This document shows, one piece after another, positions 25,954 through 33,757 of a stretch of 34,216 bases of DNA. The stretch is from the NCBI GenBank assembly GCA_900316315.1, contig ONCK01000022.1:1-34216 (forward strand), written 5' to 3'. The translations under genes were made by a program, and so were the position numbers. The first letter of the stretch is position 1; each line of letters opens with the position of its first letter. The DNA is from an uncultured Prevotellaceae bacterium (GTDB lineage Bacteria; Bacteroidota; Bacteroidia; Bacteroidales; Bacteroidaceae). The notes beneath the pieces are model-generated. The model saw nothing but the letters and a program-made list of their open reading frames with translations. It was not told the DNA's origin and made no database searches.

Positions 25954-26101
25954 CCGCCGCTTCCCTGCCCTGTGCCGCCCAAGAGGCGCCGGACGGCATG
26001 CTACCCTCCGGCGACGAATCCTCTACCCGCTCGCAACCATTCTCTACTCGTAGGTGACGTATCGCCAGCCACCTCTCTTACCTCGATCATCGACTATACA
26101 T

Positions 26102-26141
26102 GACAAGGTCGGATGTAGCTCTCTCTACATCCGACCTTGTC
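26102..26141. terminator. Terminator hairpin between crcB and the small-protein gene (copy 3 of the shared family)
   Basis: A perfect 17-bp stem (gacaaggtcggatgtag / ctacatccgaccttgtc) with a 6-base loop ctctct sits between convergent genes. It shares the gacaaggtcSGA stem base with copy 1. Confidence 0.85.
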
Positions 26142-26192
26142 TCTCGTACTCGCCGGCGACGGTGCGTCAGCGGAGCTCAAGCGGTCACGGGA

Positions 26193-26369
26193 CTACTCGT
26201 CCCACATATTCTGCTGCTCGTCGTCACCCGTCGGGCGGGTGTTGACATAGCGCTTGGACAGATTTTCGTCCGTCTCACCTGAAGCGTCGGAGCCGATGCT
26301 GGATGCGATCACATTGAGACTCTCCAGCTGCATGATGCGGAGGGCAGGCTTGCTGTATATGGCTTTCAT
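26193..26369 (-). CDS. Small hypothetical protein (58 aa) downstream of the BspA-like gene
   Basis: A complete 58-residue frame starts MKAIYSKPALRIMQLESLNV, continues IASSIGSDASGETDENLSKR and ends QQNMWDE. The basic start with a K-x-x-Y-x-x-P-like pattern, a hydrophobic stretch, a Ser/Gly turn and an acidic tail resemble many short unannotated Bacteroidales proteins found beside surface-protein genes; their role is not known to me. It begins 29 bases after the stop codon of the BspA-like gene on the same strand, which indicates cotranscription, and a terminator hairpin lies beyond it. There is no cleavable signal peptide of normal length. A peptide precursor with a leader is possible but unproven. 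Confidence 0.65.
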   Translation of the reverse strand: MKAIYSKPALRIMQLESLNVIASSIGSDASGETDENLSKRYVNTRPTGDDEQQNMWDE

Positions 26370-26398
26370 AGTGTATGAATTTTTTGATAGGGTTAGAC

Positions 26399-28378
26399 TT
26401 ACTTGACGGCTACCTTGCGGCCCTGGTGGATATAGATGCCGCGCCGGGCAGGCTGAGAGGTGTACTTGCGGCCCTGCAGGTCGTACCAGGGAGCCGTAGT
26501 GTCGTCGCTGTCTGCTGTCGTCACGCTGTGGATGCCCGTCGGGTTGTTGACAAAGAGACTGTAGGCTGGGGATGAGCTGATCGTCGCGGCTGGCAGGTCG
26601 AGATAGGCGGTATTGGCCTTGACGGTGGTGCCGGTGTAGGTGTAGAAACCGAGTGTCGTGGAGCCGTTGAGATGGCCGAGCGTCATGACGCTCTTGGCGG
26701 CAACGGTATAGTCGCTCGTCACGCCGTGGAGCAGGTTGGTCACAGGCGCCGTAGCATCGCTACTGCTGCTGTTGAAGATGTGGGTACCCTCGCCGCTGAC
26801 CATCAGACCGGTCGAGGCGGGCAATACGTCACCCGTGTACTCGTCCATGTGGACATACTTGGAAGCGCCATCGCGCGAAGTGACGACATAGGCCGTGACG
26901 CCGGAGGGCTTGGCGGCATTCCAGGGCAGGCAGAGCGTGACGTAGTCGGTGCTTACGGGCAGTACGTAGGCGGCTACCGTGACACTACCGGTCACATTCA
27001 TGTCGGTCAGACCGGTAGCATAGGAGTAAGCGATGGGGGTAGCGTACAGCGTGCGCTTGGTGACGGCGTCGGTGGTGATCACACGCGCGGCGCCGCTGTT
27101 GTCGGCCGTGGTAAATCCGCTGGTCGTCGCTGTCAGCTTGCTGTAGTCGGTTGAGGCGATGTCAAAGTAGACCTTGTTGTCGTCATCCAGACTGAGCTCG
27201 GCACTGCGGGTCTGGCCGTCACCCGTGAAGGAGGTGAGCTTGGTGTTGTTGCTCAGGTCAAGGCCTACGATATGATTGGAGGCGCAGTTGAGCGTGGTAA
27301 GATTGGTGAAGTACTTCACGCCCTCGAGCGAATAGATGTCCTTGCCGCTGACGTCCATCGTGGTCACAGGAGAGACCTCGCCGCCGACGAGATAGTCGTC
27401 GTCCTCGGTATCGTAGCCCTGGACGAAGCTGCGGAAGTTGGCGTCGGGGAAGTGGGTCTCGTCGATAGGCAGCAGGAAGGTGAGATGGTCGGTCTGGATG
27501 CCGGTGGCCGAACTGTTGAGCAGGTCTGCCGTAGTCTTGTCCTTGACCCAGCCGAACACGCCGGTCTCATTGGCGCAAGTGACTTGTGTAGCATCGGTTA
27601 AGCCTGAGAACATACCTGTAATGTCGGTTTTGGCTGTGACGGTGAAGTTATTGAGGTTAAGACTCTTCAGATGGGTGCAGCCGGCAAACATATATTGCAT
27701 GTAGGTGACACCAGCTGTGGTAAGTCCGCCAAAATTAATGTTGGTCAAGCTGGAGCAGTTGGCAAACAAGCCCATCATATTGGTTAATTTTGAGCTAGAC
27801 AATGAGCTAAGGTCGATCTCTGTCAGACTGGTGCAGCCGTAGAACATAGAGCTTACGTCGGTCACGGAAGAGGGATCAAATTTGGACAAATCGATTTCCT
27901 TCAACGAACTGCAGCCGTTGAACATACGCCCCATGTCCGTAACATTTGCCGTATTGAATTTGCTCACATCAATACTCGTCAGTGCAGAGCAGCCGCCGAA
28001 CATATCATTCATGTTGATGACATTTGCCGTAGTGAAGTTGCTCAAGTCGACGCTCGTCATTGCAGAACAGCCCATAAAGAGTCCGGCGAGAGAAACCTTG
28101 CTATAGCGCTGGTCGAAGTTGGGGAGCGCATCACCTGTATTCCATGTGAGAGATTTGCCTTCCCATGTCTTGCCGGTAAAGGTGCCGCCCGAAGCCTTAT
28201 TGAGCTGATCCTTGAAATTCTTGCGCAAGCCAACGGAATAATAACCGCCATCAGTAATTTTTGTGTACGTGTAGAAGTCATCAGCTAGTGCGGGGAGACA
28301 GGTGCCGACAAGCAAGGCCAGAAGCAACGCAAAGCGTGCGTGTCTGATACTCTTGCTAAAACGTAATTTTCTTTTCAT
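26399..28378 (-). CDS. BspA-like surface protein with DUF285-type leucine-rich repeats
   Basis: This 659-residue exported protein has a signal peptide (FALLLALLVGTCLPALA, ending near residue 32). Six to seven repeats of 26 residues run from about 99 to 260, with the pattern MFxGCSxLTxIDLSxFxTxxVTxM, the DUF285/BspA type. Phe recurs at 101, 127, 153, 179, 205, 231 and 257, and a Cys at 104, 130, 156, 182, 208 and 234. A short classical LRR segment follows (FTNLTTLNCASNHIVGLDLS, about 350-375), then a Thr/Ser-rich beta region. The C-terminal tail is WYDLQGRK ... RRGIYIHQGRKVAVK, like that of the metzincin. Such proteins are surface adhesins in oral Bacteroidetes; that role here is inferred. The repeat-coding part is AT-richer than the rest. 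Confidence 0.88.
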   Translation of the reverse strand: MKRKLRFSKSIRHARFALLLALLVGTCLPALADDFYTYTKITDGGYYSVGLRKNFKDQLNKASGGTFTGKTWEGKSLTWNTGDALPNFDQRYSKVSLAGLFMGCSAMTSVDLSNFTTANVINMNDMFGGCSALTSIDVSKFNTANVTDMGRMFNGCSSLKEIDLSKFDPSSVTDVSSMFYGCTSLTEIDLSSLSSSKLTNMMGLFANCSSLTNINFGGLTTAGVTYMQYMFAGCTHLKSLNLNNFTVTAKTDITGMFSGLTDATQVTCANETGVFGWVKDKTTADLLNSSATGIQTDHLTFLLPIDETHFPDANFRSFVQGYDTEDDDYLVGGEVSPVTTMDVSGKDIYSLEGVKYFTNLTTLNCASNHIVGLDLSNNTKLTSFTGDGQTRSAELSLDDDNKVYFDIASTDYSKLTATTSGFTTADNSGAARVITTDAVTKRTLYATPIAYSYATGLTDMNVTGSVTVAAYVLPVSTDYVTLCLPWNAAKPSGVTAYVVTSRDGASKYVHMDEYTGDVLPASTGLMVSGEGTHIFNSSSSDATAPVTNLLHGVTSDYTVAAKSVMTLGHLNGSTTLGFYTYTGTTVKANTAYLDLPAATISSSPAYSLFVNNPTGIHSVTTADSDDTTAPWYDLQGRKYTSQPARRGIYIHQGRKVAVK

Positions 28379-28705
28379 GATATTAGTTGTTTTGAATTAA
28401 TAACTATATATATGTTACCATGCTGCTTGCTTATACAATACTGTATTGATATTCTTTATTTTAATATATACTAAGTATAACTTCAAGAGAACGCTCTTAT
28501 ATAGACTTAGAAGGCAGTCTTTTTTCGGGCGCAAAAATTACCAACAACTATGCATAGTGAACAAAAAGATATTTAAAAAAAATGACACATACTATTTTTC
28601 CAGAAGCCAACACATCCTGTTTCTATCCACCATCGTGTTATCCGACAGGGTGTTACGCCATTTTACACAAATTTTCACCCCTTCTGAAAGCCCATAAAGT
28701 ACTAT
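28379..28705. other. AT-rich upstream region of the BspA-like gene
   Basis: This region is much more AT-rich than its surroundings. On the minus strand TAATTTTTG (28532-28540) is a poor, one-base-longer version of the -7 element and would give a leader of about 150 bases. No gene is seen. Confidence 0.35.
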
Positions 28706-28713
28706 AAAAAAAA

Positions 28714-28733
28714 TTGCAAAGACAGCTTTGCAA
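28714..28733 (-). terminator. Rho-independent terminator on the minus strand
   Basis: An 8-bp perfect stem (ttgcaaag / ctttgcaa) with a 4-base loop is followed, on the minus strand, by eight T residues (A run at 28706-28713). It would end transcription coming from the DUF5686/RSH operon, 313 bases past the stop codon. Confidence 0.75.
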
Positions 28734-29046
28734 AATCACAAGCCATCTTATCTATACACCTATCATATTCTGTCGCTTCTATATCGGAAGCTGCCTCCGG
28801 CCCGTCCCGGCGAGAAGACCGAGGCCGGGCGTCATACGACGGGTAGCGGGCACACAAGGGTACTGCATGCCCGCTACCTATATTATTTATTATATTATTT
28901 ATGGTATAAAGGAGCGATATCAGGCAACAGGGCGCTCAATCGCCCGGTAAGACACAGCCCACACATAAGGGCGCCGGGCATCGACGGAGGATGTCTGCGG
29001 GCCCCCAGGACCGGAGGCTGGGAGAGGATGCGAAAAGGAGCCCAGA
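28734..29046. other. Long 3' flank of the DUF5686 gene with hairpins
   Basis: No credible gene is seen. A strong 11-bp hairpin (ggtagcgggca 28842-28852 / tgcccgctacc 28868-28878) and a smaller gggcg/cgccc hairpin (28929-28944) are present. On the plus strand the first hairpin is followed by AT-rich sequence, so it might act as a terminator in that direction. Confidence 0.5.
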
Positions 29047-31299
29047 TCAGTTGTTTTCGAGGAAGCGGAGGACAAATTTGCAGCCGAAGGAGACGGCCTT
29101 GTGGTTGGCTACGCCGGAGAAGACGCCGAAGTCAAAGAGGTGGGTACTGACGGAGTAGCCGGCTTCCCAGTAGGGGAAGAGGGCGTGAACGACGAGGATA
29201 TTGGAGTAGATGCGCTCGCGCTTGATATAGGGCGAGATGGGATTGATGCGCGAAAAGAGGAGCATGGGGCTCTCGTAGCTCACACAGGTGCGGAAATAGT
29301 ACTCTGACTCGCTGTACCAGCGGCTGTCGAGGGACTCGAAGCGGCCCAACATCTCATCCTGCCAGGTATCGGGGAGGCTGTTGTAGTGGAAGTTGGTAAA
29401 GTCGACAAAGTAAGTGTTGCGATACTTGGTGTACCAGCCACCGCCGACGCGCAGGTAGAGTTTGCGCAGGGCGTAGAGCGGAATCATATAGTTGGCCTCC
29501 GTCTCCCAGCGCTCATACTCGCCGTCGCAATTGAACGCCTTGATACCGCGCTCGTACTCGAGCGAGAAGGTGGGCCAGCGGCTGAAGAGCGCGCGCTTCT
29601 GATGTCCCCGCCAGTAGTAGTAGAGGCCGGGAGTCCACTCGAGGCGTACATTGGGCGCAAGACTGCGGTAGCGGTGGTCCAGTCCCTGGCTGGCACCGAC
29701 CTCGTTCCACCCGATGAGCTTGCGTCCGTGGTAGACCCATCCCAGACGGGCCTTGAGGCCATTGACAAGTTCGTACTGGGCACTGAGCTTGAGGTAGTAG
29801 TCATTGTAGAGGTCAAACTTGTAGTGGTCAAAGGCCTTGAGCAGGGAGTCCATGGACATGTCGCGCGAGAGGGCGCGGCGGATATCCTCGGCCTGGCTGC
29901 TATTGTAGATGCGGTTGCCGTTGCCGACCTCCAGATGCAGGACGCCGCCATGGCGGGGGGCAAAGGTGAAGTCAACGGGAAGCTTAAAGAAAAACTGGTG
30001 GAACTTCAACGCATAGCCCAAGTGGAGATTGGCCAGCAAGGAGCGGTCGGAGCGCCACTGGCTCTGGTACCGGATACGCGTCTTGACAGAGAGTCCCTTG
30101 TTATTGCTCCACTCGACCATAGAGGGGGTGATGACGGGCGGCAGCTTGATGATGTCGGTCGAGTTGAGCGTGATATAGTGGCTGCCGAGCAGGAGGTCGT
30201 CGAGATTGCGAAAGATACTGCGCTGCGGTTCCGGCCGGAGCAACGCCACGGAGTCGGCGGCACTGTTGCCGGCGGCACTGTCGGGGGGTGTCTGTCCCCC
30301 GCCGGTCCCACGGCGGGTCTCGGCGGCAAGGCGCTCAGCCTCCTGCTGACGGCGGCGGGCGGCATAGGCGGCGTAGATGGAGTCCTCGGCGGGCGTGAGA
30401 GGCACCGCGCGTTGGGCAGCGATGTAGCTGAGGTCGCGGATGACGGAGGTCGTGTCGCTATTGAGCCGGTTGAGCGGCGTGAGGTCGTAGCGCGAGTGGT
30501 GGAGCACGGAATCCATGCGCACCGCGTCAAAGGGAAGCAGGTCGGCATAGTCGCCGTGGGCGTAGAGACGGAGGCGCACCCAGTTGCGGGCAAACCCGAA
30601 CCTCGTATCGATCCACATGCCGACAGGCAGGAGGGAGGCCAGGCCGGCGGTGCCGGGGATGATATGGCAGTCGAAATGCTGGCTGTTGTAAGTGAAGGAG
30701 AAGTCGGCCTCTCTCACCTGCCCCGTCTCGCAGTCGACATAGGCCCACCCGGTGACGAGCTGCATATTGCGGTAGCGCGGACGGTAAGTGAGACGCATGG
30801 CAGGGCGGCCGCCGCAGGTAAGCAGGGAGTCGGCAGCGTAGCGGTAGTAGCCGCGGTTGCGCCGGTTGAAGGGTGAGAGCACGCGGTCCCGCAGGAGGGT
30901 AGGCTCATAGAGCGATATGCTGAGATTGGCCAGGATCATGTCGCGCAGGTTGCGCATGTAGGGATTGGTGCTGTAGAAGGCCACCTCCTTGCGGTCGAGC
31001 ACCGAGGGGGCCGTATAGGCGATGCGGGTCACGCTCTCGCCGATATAGCTGTGGTCGCCGTGCTCCATGCGGCTGACAAAGGGGATGAGGCGCATGAGCG
31101 CATTGACACGGTGGGTCTGCACGCCAAACTTGACGTAGATCTGGGCCCTCAGATGGCCGATGGCCAGGCCCTCGCGCTGCGTGTAGGCATACATGCTGTC
31201 GACGAGGCTCCGGGTGACGCTGCCGGTACGGGCCGGCAGAGGCTGCAGAGCGGCCAGGGCCGGCAGGAGCAGGAGGAGGAGCTTAGCCGCGCGACACAT
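29047..31299 (-). CDS. DUF5686 family outer-membrane protein
   Basis: This 750-residue protein starts with a signal peptide (LLLLLLPALAALQPLPA). The N-terminal third resembles the DUF5686 periplasmic region. Residues about 305-350 are a low-complexity linker (RRRQQEAERLAAETRRG, then Gly/Pro/Ser-rich). The C-terminal half consists of alternating aromatic-rich strands (LKARLGWVYHGRKL, LYLRVGGGWYTKYR, AVSFGCKFVLRFL) typical of an outer-membrane beta-barrel. Its molecular role is unknown; the family is common in Bacteroidetes. Its start codon lies inside the RSH gene, with 17 bases of overlap in another frame, so translation is probably coupled and expression follows the RSH gene. Confidence 0.85.
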   Translation of the reverse strand: MCRAAKLLLLLLPALAALQPLPARTGSVTRSLVDSMYAYTQREGLAIGHLRAQIYVKFGVQTHRVNALMRLIPFVSRMEHGDHSYIGESVTRIAYTAPSVLDRKEVAFYSTNPYMRNLRDMILANLSISLYEPTLLRDRVLSPFNRRNRGYYRYAADSLLTCGGRPAMRLTYRPRYRNMQLVTGWAYVDCETGQVREADFSFTYNSQHFDCHIIPGTAGLASLLPVGMWIDTRFGFARNWVRLRLYAHGDYADLLPFDAVRMDSVLHHSRYDLTPLNRLNSDTTSVIRDLSYIAAQRAVPLTPAEDSIYAAYAARRRQQEAERLAAETRRGTGGGQTPPDSAAGNSAADSVALLRPEPQRSIFRNLDDLLLGSHYITLNSTDIIKLPPVITPSMVEWSNNKGLSVKTRIRYQSQWRSDRSLLANLHLGYALKFHQFFFKLPVDFTFAPRHGGVLHLEVGNGNRIYNSSQAEDIRRALSRDMSMDSLLKAFDHYKFDLYNDYYLKLSAQYELVNGLKARLGWVYHGRKLIGWNEVGASQGLDHRYRSLAPNVRLEWTPGLYYYWRGHQKRALFSRWPTFSLEYERGIKAFNCDGEYERWETEANYMIPLYALRKLYLRVGGGWYTKYRNTYFVDFTNFHYNSLPDTWQDEMLGRFESLDSRWYSESEYYFRTCVSYESPMLLFSRINPISPYIKRERIYSNILVVHALFPYWEAGYSVSTHLFDFGVFSGVANHKAVSFGCKFVLRFLENN

Positions 31300-33502
31300 T
31301 CTTGACTCCCTTGACGGTCTTGAGTTTCTTCATCAGATTGTCGAGCATCTTGGTGTCACGTATCATCACCGTGAGCATACCGCTGAAGAGGCCGTCGTGG
31401 GCGTCGATGCTGAAGGAGCGCATATTGATCTGCTCCTCCTTGGAGATGATGCTGCTGATATTGTTGACGACGCCCAGGTCATCGTTGCCGACGATATGGA
31501 GGGTGATGGGGTAGAAGCCGCCCTCGCCCTTGCCCGCCCAGCGTGCCTTGACGATGCGGTAGCCGAAGCGCTCGCGCAGGGCGGCGGCATTGGGACAATT
31601 CTTTCGATGGATCTTGATACCCTTGTTGACCGTGACAAAGCCAAAGATGTCGTCGCCGTAGATCGGATGGCAGCACTGCGCGAGCGAATAGTCGATACCC
31701 TTGAGATGGCTGTCGATGACCAGCTCGTCGTCAGCGGAGTCCGCCTTGGCCTGCTCGGCGACCTGCGACTGCATGCTGAACTCGTCGGCGCTGTGGAGCG
31801 GTCCGTGGTCGGAGAGGCCCATATTGTGGCGCACCTGCTCCTGATACTGCTCGATGACATGGTTGAGGTCGATGTGCTCGTCGAGGACGTCGCGGTAGAA
31901 GTAGATGACCTCCTTGTAGCCGAGCTTCTTGATGACCTGGTTGAGCACGTTGGGGTCAAGCTCCACCTTGCGGTTGCGAAACTTGCGGCTGATCAGTTCC
32001 TTGGCCAGTCCGGTCTCCTTGACCTCCTGCTCCTTGAGCGACTGGCGTATCTTGGCCTTGGCCCTGCCGGTGACGACATAGTCGAGCCAGGCGAGCTTGG
32101 GGAGCTGGCTCTGGCTGGTAGTGATGCTCACCTGGTCGCCGCTCTGGAGCTGCTGTCTCATCGACACCTGCCGCCCGGCGATGGTACCGCCGGTGCAGTG
32201 GGTGCCGACATCGGTATGGATGTCGTAGGCGAAGTCGAGCACCGTGGCGCCCTTGGGGAGCTTGTGGAGGTCGCCCTTGGGCGTGAAGACGTAGATCTCG
32301 TCCGTCGACAGGTCGCTGCGAAACTGGTCCATGAGCTTCATGTCATCGCCCTCCTCGAGCGCACCGCGGATATTGGCCAGCCAGGTCTCGATTCCCTTGG
32401 CCTCAGCCTTGATCCCCTTGTAGCGCCAGTGGGCAGCGAGACCGTGCTCCGCAATCTCGTCCATGCGCTCCGTGCGTATCTGGACCTCGACCCACTTGTT
32501 CTCCGGGCCGAGCACGGTGATGTGGAGACTCTCGTAGCCATTGCTCTTGGGGATGGAGAGCCAGTCGCGCAGGCGCTTGGGATTGGGGCGGTACATGTCG
32601 GTGATGAGGCTGTAGACCTGCCAGCACTGCTGCTTCTCCTCCTTGAGCGGGGCGTCGAGGATGATGCGTATGGCAAAGAGGTCGTACACGCCCTCAAAGG
32701 GGCATCCCTGGCGCTTCATCTTCTGCCAGATGGAGTGGATGCTCTTGGTGCGGCCCTTCATGCGGTACTTGAGGTGGGCCTTGTCCAGCATCTCCGCCAC
32801 CGGCTTCATAAAGGCCTCCATATAGCGGTCGCGGGCCTCCTTGGTCGCACTGAGCTTGTCCTTGATATGGTAGTAGGCCTCGTGGTTCATGTACTTGAGA
32901 CTCAGGTCCTCCAGCTCGCTCTTGAGCTGATAGAGTCCGAGCTTGTGGGCCAGAGGAGCGTAGAGATAGGCCGCCTCCTCGCTGACACGCAGGCGGTCGT
33001 CGGCATTGTCGCTGTCCTTGATCTGGCGCATGAGGTTGGTGCGGTCGGCGATCATGATGAGGATTACGCGCATGTCCTCGGCAAAGGAGATGAGGAGGTT
33101 GCGGAAGTTCTCGCTCTCTATCGAGGGGCTCTTGGCATAGAGCTCCTCGATGTGCTCCAGGCCCGAGAGGATACGCCTCACGCCGGCGCCATAGATCTGC
33201 TCAACCTCCTGCAGTTCCGGGGCGCTCTTGTAGTAGGGCATGAGGATACAGGCCTCGACGGCCTCCTCGTTGAGTCCTATCTCGTCGGTCACCAGCAGCG
33301 CCGTCTGCAGGCTGCGCACCACGGGGTTGAGCCCGAAGACATCTCTGTGAAAACGCCCGTCGCCGATGGCCTCGACAATGCTCCGCTTGAGCCTGCGGTA
33401 ACGCTCTCCCTCAAAGGGGGCCTCGCACTTGCCGCGCAACTCGCGGTACAGACGGCCTATCAGCAGGCGGTCGGAAGGGGAAAATACACTCTCTGTCTTC
33501 AT
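31283..33502 (-). CDS. RelA/SpoT-family (p)ppGpp synthetase with degenerate HD domain
   Basis: This 739-residue long RSH protein controls the stringent response. The N-terminal HD hydrolase region is decayed: the first metal-ligand His is replaced (NPVVRSLQTAL, Asn59) and the HD pair is MP (CILMPYY, 88-89), although the later Asp153 in IADR remains. The synthetase domain is well kept: GRTKSIHSIWQKM, YDLFAIRII, SIPKSNGYESLH, VEVQIRT and AEHGLAAHWRYK. TGS (IYVFTPKGDLHKLPKG), zinc-finger-like (LAQCCHPIYGDD) and C-terminal ACT domains follow. It should synthesise but not hydrolyse ppGpp. The loop RLRD (310-313) resembles the RxKD of bifunctional Rel rather than the ExDD of RelA. The start at 33502 (ATG) is preferred to a TTG at 33508. 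Confidence 0.93.
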   Translation of the reverse strand: MKTESVFSPSDRLLIGRLYRELRGKCEAPFEGERYRRLKRSIVEAIGDGRFHRDVFGLNPVVRSLQTALLVTDEIGLNEEAVEACILMPYYKSAPELQEVEQIYGAGVRRILSGLEHIEELYAKSPSIESENFRNLLISFAEDMRVILIMIADRTNLMRQIKDSDNADDRLRVSEEAAYLYAPLAHKLGLYQLKSELEDLSLKYMNHEAYYHIKDKLSATKEARDRYMEAFMKPVAEMLDKAHLKYRMKGRTKSIHSIWQKMKRQGCPFEGVYDLFAIRIILDAPLKEEKQQCWQVYSLITDMYRPNPKRLRDWLSIPKSNGYESLHITVLGPENKWVEVQIRTERMDEIAEHGLAAHWRYKGIKAEAKGIETWLANIRGALEEGDDMKLMDQFRSDLSTDEIYVFTPKGDLHKLPKGATVLDFAYDIHTDVGTHCTGGTIAGRQVSMRQQLQSGDQVSITTSQSQLPKLAWLDYVVTGRAKAKIRQSLKEQEVKETGLAKELISRKFRNRKVELDPNVLNQVIKKLGYKEVIYFYRDVLDEHIDLNHVIEQYQEQVRHNMGLSDHGPLHSADEFSMQSQVAEQAKADSADDELVIDSHLKGIDYSLAQCCHPIYGDDIFGFVTVNKGIKIHRKNCPNAAALRERFGYRIVKARWAGKGEGGFYPITLHIVGNDDLGVVNNISSIISKEEQINMRSFSIDAHDGLFSGMLTVMIRDTKMLDNLMKKLKTVKGVKNVSRG

Positions 33503-33704
33503 AGTCAATACGCTTGATCAGTACCGGCCGCCTCTCTGCAGGGCAGGCACATGGGGGCTGCGCCGACTGGCCCCGCGGGTCGCAGAGGGGGCAGCAAGCC
33601 AAGGCTCCTCTCCCCGCTCATCCCCCCACCGGGCAATGGGTCCATAACGGCCGGTAGGACGGTGACGCCGCACCCGTCGGGCCCATGCGCCACTTACTCC
33701 TCTG
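33503..33704. other. Long leader of the RSH gene
   Basis: About 195 bases separate the predicted transcription start (near 33698) from the RSH start codon. The stretch is GC-rich and can form small hairpins. Short frames inside it (one from a GTG at 33693, one of 22 codons from an ATG at 33686) show no recognisable leader-peptide features. Confidence 0.4.
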
Positions 33705-33735
33705 CAAATGTACGCCATTTTGACCATCCTCGCAA
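33705..33735 (-). promoter_or_regulatory. Bacteroidetes promoter for the RSH-DUF5686 operon
   Basis: Minus-strand TACATTTG (33705-33712) is preceded, after a 20-base gap, by TTG (complement of caa at 33733-33735). The transposase remnant begins about 20 bases upstream. Confidence 0.65.
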
Positions 33736-33757
33736 CGACCCGCCCTTAAAAAGCCGC

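Noticed and set aside
29386-30876. Plus-strand open frame of 496 codons
   Set aside because: Antisense to the DUF5686 gene, with no recognisable domain or promoter.
33506-33508. TTG start for the RSH protein
   Set aside because: An ATG two codons later is the normal choice and nothing favours the TTG.
31193-33517. Long plus-strand open frame of 774 codons
   Set aside because: Antisense shadow of the RSH gene, whose domains are unmistakable on the minus strand.
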